A DNA stretch of 64,000 nucleotides from UBA6049 sp965662345. GTDB taxonomy: Bacteria; Bacteroidota; Bacteroidia; Flavobacteriales_G; Salibacteraceae. How positions within the stretch are numbered: the first letter of the stretch is position 1; each line of letters opens with the position of its first letter. The stretch spans positions 30,467 to 94,466 of the forward strand of contig CBFIHE010000008.1 of the NCBI GenBank assembly GCA_965662345.1, read 5' to 3'. The translations under genes and the position numbers were made by a program. This document shows, piece after piece, positions 59,889 through 64,000 of this stretch. The notes below the pieces were generated by a model. It was given only the letters and a program-made list of their open reading frames with translations. It made no database searches and was not told the DNA's origin.

Positions 59889-61031
59889 ATGGATATTAGG
59901 CAGCTATATAAGAAGATACGAACAGAAACAGTAGATTTCTGTAACCTCTTGGACGTTGAGGATTATTCGGTTCAGGTAGCCCCTTTTGTGAGTCCCGTAA
60001 AATGGCATTTAGCTCATACCACTTGGTTTTTTGAAACCTTCATTCTATCAAAATACCTGCAAGACTATACCGTTTTTAATCCTGCATTCGGCTTTCTATT
60101 TAACAGTTACTACAATCATGTTGGTGAAAGATTAGTGCAGGCTAACAGAGGAAACCTCACTCGCCCACTAACGCAAGAAGTTCTTAACTATCGTTCTTAT
60201 GTAGACCAACAAATGGATGCATTTCTTGCCAATGAATACACCCCGTTAGAAACAGTTATTCTAGGATTAAACCACGAACAACAACACCAAGAACTGCTGA
60301 AAACAGATGTAAAGTATATGCTTGGGCACAATCCACTGTTTCCACCTTTACATTCATCTATTAACCTAGTAGCCACAAAAAACACTTCTAACAAAATTGC
60401 TAATGTACCAGCAGGAACATACTCCATCGGACATAACAGCAAAGGCTTTTGTTACGATAATGAATTGGGCGTGCACACCGTATACCTTGATGAATTCAAC
60501 ATACAAGATGCCCTAGTCACAAATGAAGAATACCTAGAATTTATGGAGGCTGGGGCATATTCTAATTTTGACCTTTGGCTAGACGAAGGCTGGACATGGA
60601 TAAACCAAAACAAGGTTAAAGCACCACTTTACTGGCATAAAAAAGAGGGGATCTGGCACAGCTATACACTTGCCGGTTTAAAGCCCATAGAGCCGAACGA
60701 ACAACTCTGCCACATCAATTTCTACGAAGCTTCTGCGTATGCAGCTTGGAGAGGCAAACGACTACCCACAGAATTTGAATGGGAAGCGGCTAGTAAGCTA
60801 CTAAACATTGGTTCGCGTTGGGAATGGACTGGTAGCGCTTACCTGCCCTATCCTGGGTTTAAAAAGGCAGAAGGAGCTGTTGGTGAATACAATGGAAAGT
60901 TTATGAGCAACAAAATGGTTTTACGCGGAGGTTCAGCAGCTACCCCTCAAGGTCATGCCAGACCTACCTACCGCAATTTTTTTCATCCTTCAGAGCGATG
61001 GCAGTTTACAGGAATAAGACTGATTGATTAG
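59889..61031 (+). CDS. egtB: EgtB-type sulfoxide synthase (ergothioneine biosynthesis)
   Basis: A 380-residue iron enzyme that would couple trimethylhistidine (hercynine) with a thiol (gamma-glutamylcysteine or cysteine) and O2. The N-terminal DinB-like half has the iron ligands in VKWHLAHTTWFFET (His43) and GLNHEQQHQELLKTD (His129, His133). The C-terminal FGE-sulfatase domain runs from about 175 (VPAGTYSIGHNSKGFCYDNE) to the end (TPQGHARPTYRNFF, FTGIRL). ATG at 59889 is chosen over GTG at 59886. It is followed three bases later by egtD. Confidence 0.92.
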   Translation: MDIRQLYKKIRTETVDFCNLLDVEDYSVQVAPFVSPVKWHLAHTTWFFETFILSKYLQDYTVFNPAFGFLFNSYYNHVGERLVQANRGNLTRPLTQEVLNYRSYVDQQMDAFLANEYTPLETVILGLNHEQQHQELLKTDVKYMLGHNPLFPPLHSSINLVATKNTSNKIANVPAGTYSIGHNSKGFCYDNELGVHTVYLDEFNIQDALVTNEEYLEFMEAGAYSNFDLWLDEGWTWINQNKVKAPLYWHKKEGIWHSYTLAGLKPIEPNEQLCHINFYEASAYAAWRGKRLPTEFEWEAASKLLNIGSRWEWTGSAYLPYPGFKKAEGAVGEYNGKFMSNKMVLRGGSAATPQGHARPTYRNFFHPSERWQFTGIRLID

Positions 61032-61034
61032 ATA

Positions 61035-61979
61035 ATGGAAACTTTTAAAAAAGACGTAGATAATGGGCTTTCGTCTAAGCCCAAAAAGCTCTCTTCAAAA
61101 TATTTTTACAACGAGCGCGGAGACGCTCTTTTTGTTCAAATTATGCACTTGCCAGAATACTACCTCACAGCTTGTGAACTAGAGATTTTTAAAGAAAAAA
61201 CGAGTGCTTTAATTCAAGCTTTAGGTTTGGAGAAGAGCCAACCTTTTCAACTTATAGAGTTAGGCGCAGGTGATGGCACTAAGACACTAGAGTTACTTCG
61301 CGAGCTACAGCAAAAAAGCTACGCGTTTACGTACACGCCTGTAGATATATCGCCACACGCATTAGAAATGCTTGAAGCGAATATCACCTCAGAAATTTCT
61401 GGGGTAACTATAGTGCCTAAACAAGGAGACTACTTTGAAGTACTGGCAGAATTAGGAGACTCCCACACCCCTAAAGTGGTGCTGTTTTTAGGCTCTAATA
61501 TTGGCAACATGAATGATGAACTAGCTGCCTCTTTCATAAAAAACCTCTCAAGTGAACTCAATACAAAAGACCAGCTATTGCTGGGTGTTGACTTAATCAA
61601 ACCAAAAGCTATTGTTGCACCCGCATATAACGACTCGAAAGGAATTACAGCCTCTTTCAATCTTAATTTATTGACTCGTATTAATGATGAGTTGGGTGGT
61701 GATTTTGATTTATCACAGTTTGAACACAAACCTCAGTATGATGAAGATGAAGGCATTGCCAAAAGTTTCATCGTGAGTAAGACAAAGCAAACCGTACACA
61801 TAAACGGCATAAACAAGTCCTATTCTTTTGAAAAAGGTGAAAAGATTCAAATGGAAATTTCTAGAAAGTACAACGATGATATACTGGATCGAATTATTAC
61901 TGGTTCTGGAATGGCAATGACGGGTAAAATAATGGATAACAAGAACTATTTTGCCGATTACGTACTTCAAAAGCAATGA
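61035..61979 (+). CDS. egtD: L-histidine N-alpha-methyltransferase EgtD
   Basis: A 314-residue SAM enzyme that trimethylates histidine to hercynine, the first step of ergothioneine synthesis. It has LSSKYFYNERGDALFVQIMHLPEYYLTACELEI (the family N-terminal signature), the SAM motif LIELGAGDGTKTLELL (about 73-88), VDISPHALEML and VVLFLGSNIGNMNDELA, and GVDLIKPKAIVAPAYND. The next gene overlaps it by four bases, so egtB, egtD and the racemase-like gene form one operon. Confidence 0.92.
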   Translation: METFKKDVDNGLSSKPKKLSSKYFYNERGDALFVQIMHLPEYYLTACELEIFKEKTSALIQALGLEKSQPFQLIELGAGDGTKTLELLRELQQKSYAFTYTPVDISPHALEMLEANITSEISGVTIVPKQGDYFEVLAELGDSHTPKVVLFLGSNIGNMNDELAASFIKNLSSELNTKDQLLLGVDLIKPKAIVAPAYNDSKGITASFNLNLLTRINDELGGDFDLSQFEHKPQYDEDEGIAKSFIVSKTKQTVHINGINKSYSFEKGEKIQMEISRKYNDDILDRIITGSGMAMTGKIMDNKNYFADYVLQKQ

Positions 61980-62644
61980 CTAAAAACACCATAGGAGTCT
62001 GGGGGTTGGGAAGCGAAAGCACCCTTTTCTACCTCCAAAATTTAAACGAACAGTATCAATTCATACAAGGAGGTTACAGCACCTGCCCTTTCAAGCTACA
62101 CAATAGTAATTTCAACCACATTAACCCTTTGTTGCCTGCACCTAACAAAGCCTTAGATGCCGTTGTAACTAAAGAACTATATGAGCTGAAAAGCCTGCGG
62201 TGTTCCCACTATCTTGTTCCTAACATTACTTTACACGAAACGCTAGATGGGTTGTCTCATTCGCTTCGCCTCATTCACCCTGTGGAGTTGGCAAAAACAG
62301 CGGCTCTGGGTAAAGGTTTTAAAGAACTGTATGTCTTTGGTACAGTCTACTCTATGCAAAGCGAATACCTGAAAACCAATTTTGCTAACGCAGGTATTAT
62401 ACTGAAATCGCCAACAGAACGAGATAGGCTGGCAATAGATGCATTTAGAAAACGCGTTTACAGCGGAATAGCAAAGCAAGAAGAAATTGACAGTTTCCAA
62501 AGACTTTTGAACGCCTATTGTTCTCATTCCGCAGTGCTGTTGGCATGTACCGAGCTAAGCTTACATCGTCCTGCTTTAAGTGAACGCGTATTGGATACAG
62601 CCCAACTACAAATTGTTGAAGCCATACGGCTTATCCTTAAATAA
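61976..62644 (+). CDS. Asp/Glu racemase-superfamily protein with one catalytic cysteine
   Basis: A 222-residue cytoplasmic protein of the aspartate/glutamate racemase fold: GVWGLGSESTLFYLQNLNEQ at the start, LYVFGTVYSMQSEYLK in the middle, and VLLACTELSL with Cys191 in the second active-site motif. The first motif, normally containing PCNTAH, here reads LVPNITLHE, so the first Cys is apparently replaced by Asn83. Two-base racemisation would then be impaired; a lyase, decarboxylase or one-base role is possible, as in arylmalonate decarboxylase. It overlaps egtD by four bases, so it probably serves the ergothioneine pathway or its product. Confidence 0.8.
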   Translation: MTKNTIGVWGLGSESTLFYLQNLNEQYQFIQGGYSTCPFKLHNSNFNHINPLLPAPNKALDAVVTKELYELKSLRCSHYLVPNITLHETLDGLSHSLRLIHPVELAKTAALGKGFKELYVFGTVYSMQSEYLKTNFANAGIILKSPTERDRLAIDAFRKRVYSGIAKQEEIDSFQRLLNAYCSHSAVLLACTELSLHRPALSERVLDTAQLQIVEAIRLILK

Positions 62645-62749
62645 GTATGACGGTATTCATCCACTATTTCTGCCGCTCGTAATCATCCTTACGTCTTAAC
62701 ACAGAATACTCTTATATTTGATATAGTAACCCGTATTAGCTAAGTATAC

Positions 62750-62941
62750 ATGGAAATCACTTTCGCAATCCTCATTGCTTTTATTCTTGGAACTCTATTC
62801 ATTTGGGTTCTTCCCATTATGGCCATAGTGCTCTCCAATCGCACTTCTGGCACAGAGAAACTAGCTTGGGTGTTGGCAGTAATATTCATCTCATGGTTTG
62901 CCTGGATTTTCTACTTACTACTTGCACCGCTAAAGCGTTAA
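62750..62941 (+). CDS. Small PLDc_N-type membrane protein
   Basis: A 63-residue protein with two membrane segments, matching the phospholipase-D-nuclease N-terminal (PLDc_N) domain: LPIMAIVLSNRTSGTEKLAWVLAVIFISWFAWIFYLLLAPLKR. Such orphan PLDc_N proteins lack a catalytic domain and their role is unknown. A TATATTTG element at 62713-62720 could be its promoter -7 box. Confidence 0.85.
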   Translation: MEITFAILIAFILGTLFIWVLPIMAIVLSNRTSGTEKLAWVLAVIFISWFAWIFYLLLAPLKR

Positions 62942-63087
62942 AAAAGTCAAGAAACTCTCTTATCAACATTCATTTTATTGTAATATACGGTTAATCCCGT
63001 AGTCAAATTTCCAGATTTGGGCTGAATACCGTATTGCCTCACCTCACCCCTCTTACAATCTTGCACCTCAAACAAAATCACACTGTT

Positions 63088-64000
63088 ATGAGAAAAACAA
63101 CTACACTTTTTGCTTTAGGATTGTGCCTTTCTGGTGGAGCATTTGCTCAGACCTGGAACCAGATTTACACGTATGATGTACAAGAACCCGTATGGGATAA
63201 ACCTCGTTCTGCCGTGAGTGCAGATAACATCGTTATGGTTGGCATGGAAACAAACGAAGCGGAAGAAAATTTGAACGCAGCGCGGATGGAGGTCAGAATT
63301 GGACAACCATTAGTAACGACTTTCAATCTGCCTTTATGGGATTTGACGGAAACAACAATCTCTACCTTGTAAGCGAGAAAAAGAACCAAAACGTAAGTAC
63401 AAACTACATGGATAGCCTTTGGTTCTCCAATGACGGAGGTGCCACCATTCAAGCCGTTGATGACATCATTGATAACGGGGTTAGAAAAGAAAACTTCTAC
63501 ATCAGTTCCGATAATGATTTCTATACCGTGGTTAATGGTGCTGAACCTAATTTGGAACAACAACTGGGCACCTACAACAACGGACAACAAACAGGAACGC
63601 TAAACTCTCCATTTTCCGCAGGAAGCAGTTCATTACGCGGAATCATCAAGCTCTCGAACGGAAACTTGGTTACTTCTTCGTACAACGATGGCGTACACTA
63701 CAGTACAGACGGAGGCAGCACCTGGGTAGAGAGCATGAATGACAATGTAATAGGAACATCAACCTTTACCAGCTTTGCAGAGGCTAACAACGGAACCCTT
63801 TTCTTGGCTGGAGTGAGCCTAAAACAATGTACCGATGGCGGTGAAACATGGACGGATGCACCGCTTACCTTAAATTGGGTTTCTACGGTGAAAAAATCAG
63901 GTAACGGAAATTTGTACGCGTTGGCCGTATATTCTTGTACAGAACTGCAATTACGGGAGGCTCTACCGGTATAGAAACCGTACAATCTACAGAAGTTCAG
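63088..64000 (+). pseudogene. Exported BNR/Asp-box repeat protein broken by two frameshifts, runs off the edge
   Basis: An exported protein beginning MRKTTTLFALGLCLSGGAFAQ (ATG 63088) whose reading frame jumps twice. In frame 1 it reads to about 63266, then the sense continues in the -1 frame (FERSADGGQNWTTISNDFQS and onward) and near 63933 in the next -1 frame (LYRTAITGGSTGIETVQS). The parts hold repeated Asp-box motifs: SADGGQNW, FSNDGGA, YSTDGGSTW and CTDGGETW, as in BNR/sialidase-like surface proteins. The first shift sits at AAAATTTG (63266-63273). It is either a decaying gene or a consensus error; the C-terminus (a T9SS tail is expected) is outside the window. Confidence 0.75.

Noticed and set aside
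63266..63273. Programmed -1 ribosomal frameshift in the BNR gene
   Set aside because: The heptamer fits X XXY YYZ, but a second, similar loss of one base follows without a slippery site, and no stem-loop is evident downstream; decay or sequencing error is simpler. Kept only as a check.

Overview
The window reads as a chromosomal segment of a free-living, probably marine member of the Bacteroidota (Flavobacteriales-like). Supporting signs are AT-rich intergenic DNA, little Shine-Dalgarno signal, C-terminal type IX secretion (T9SS) sorting tails, many SPxxC-type lipoproteins, a TonB-dependent receptor, monomeric NADP-isocitrate dehydrogenase, fused isobutyryl-CoA mutase (IcmF), FloA/NfeD, CdaA, and families that are nearly Bacteroidota-restricted (BT_3928, DUF1599, START-like, LIC_10190). 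There is no prophage, insertion sequence, CRISPR array or rRNA. Two tRNA genes are present (CAU and ACG anticodons), plus one tRNA remnant.

Layout. 1-5245 (minus): a cobalamin-riboswitch-led, translationally coupled operon with two T9SS-exported surface proteins, a BtuB-type TonB receptor and a beta-propeller lipoprotein (cut by the window edge). 5268-7792 (minus): three related lipoproteins of unknown function and a YkgJ cysteine-cluster protein. 7797-12015: housekeeping and stress genes (RluE-type pseudouridine synthase, TerC, SMUG2-like glycosylase, nitroreductase, a truncated acetyltransferase remnant, a YjdI-CDGSH protein, small orphans). 12067-15489: B12-dependent IcmF. 15619-17563: an exported acetolactate-decarboxylase-like protein with an MFS transporter. 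17564-18349: a gene-free stretch full of dispersed palindromic repeats. 18350-27713: cell-envelope genes (glycosyltransferases, PAP2 phosphatase, LptF/G permease, LIC_10190 membrane protein) with a tRNA. 27800-31233: CsgG-like and LPP20-like lipoproteins. 31534-36606: XRE regulator, isocitrate dehydrogenase, PhoD-type phosphatase, methyltransferase. 36607-37045: repeats and tRNA-Arg. 37108-55901 (minus): eleven genes in one uninterrupted run (BT_3928, tpiA, prmA, a 1513-aa exported protein, plsY, a 2035-aa TPR/PD40/SPOR protein, clpS, M48 protease, nfeD, floA, a GT-C-like membrane protein). 55977-59577: DUF1599, folP, cdaA, a secreted protein and a Kv-type channel. 59889-62644: ergothioneine-type egtB-egtD with an Asp/Glu-racemase-like third gene. 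62750-64000: a small membrane protein and a frameshifted BNR-repeat exported protein running off the edge.

How parts work together. The B12 uptake operon and the adenosylcobalamin-dependent IcmF lie 7 kb apart, giving a supply-and-use pair. The long minus-strand run combines central metabolism with envelope maintenance and two very large exported proteins without assigned function; these and the CsgG/LPP20 set, the single-cysteine racemase-like gene of the egt operon, and the altered acetolactate-decarboxylase-like protein are the best candidates for undescribed biology. No complete new defence or mobile system was seen. All family calls are from reading the sequence; no database search was run.
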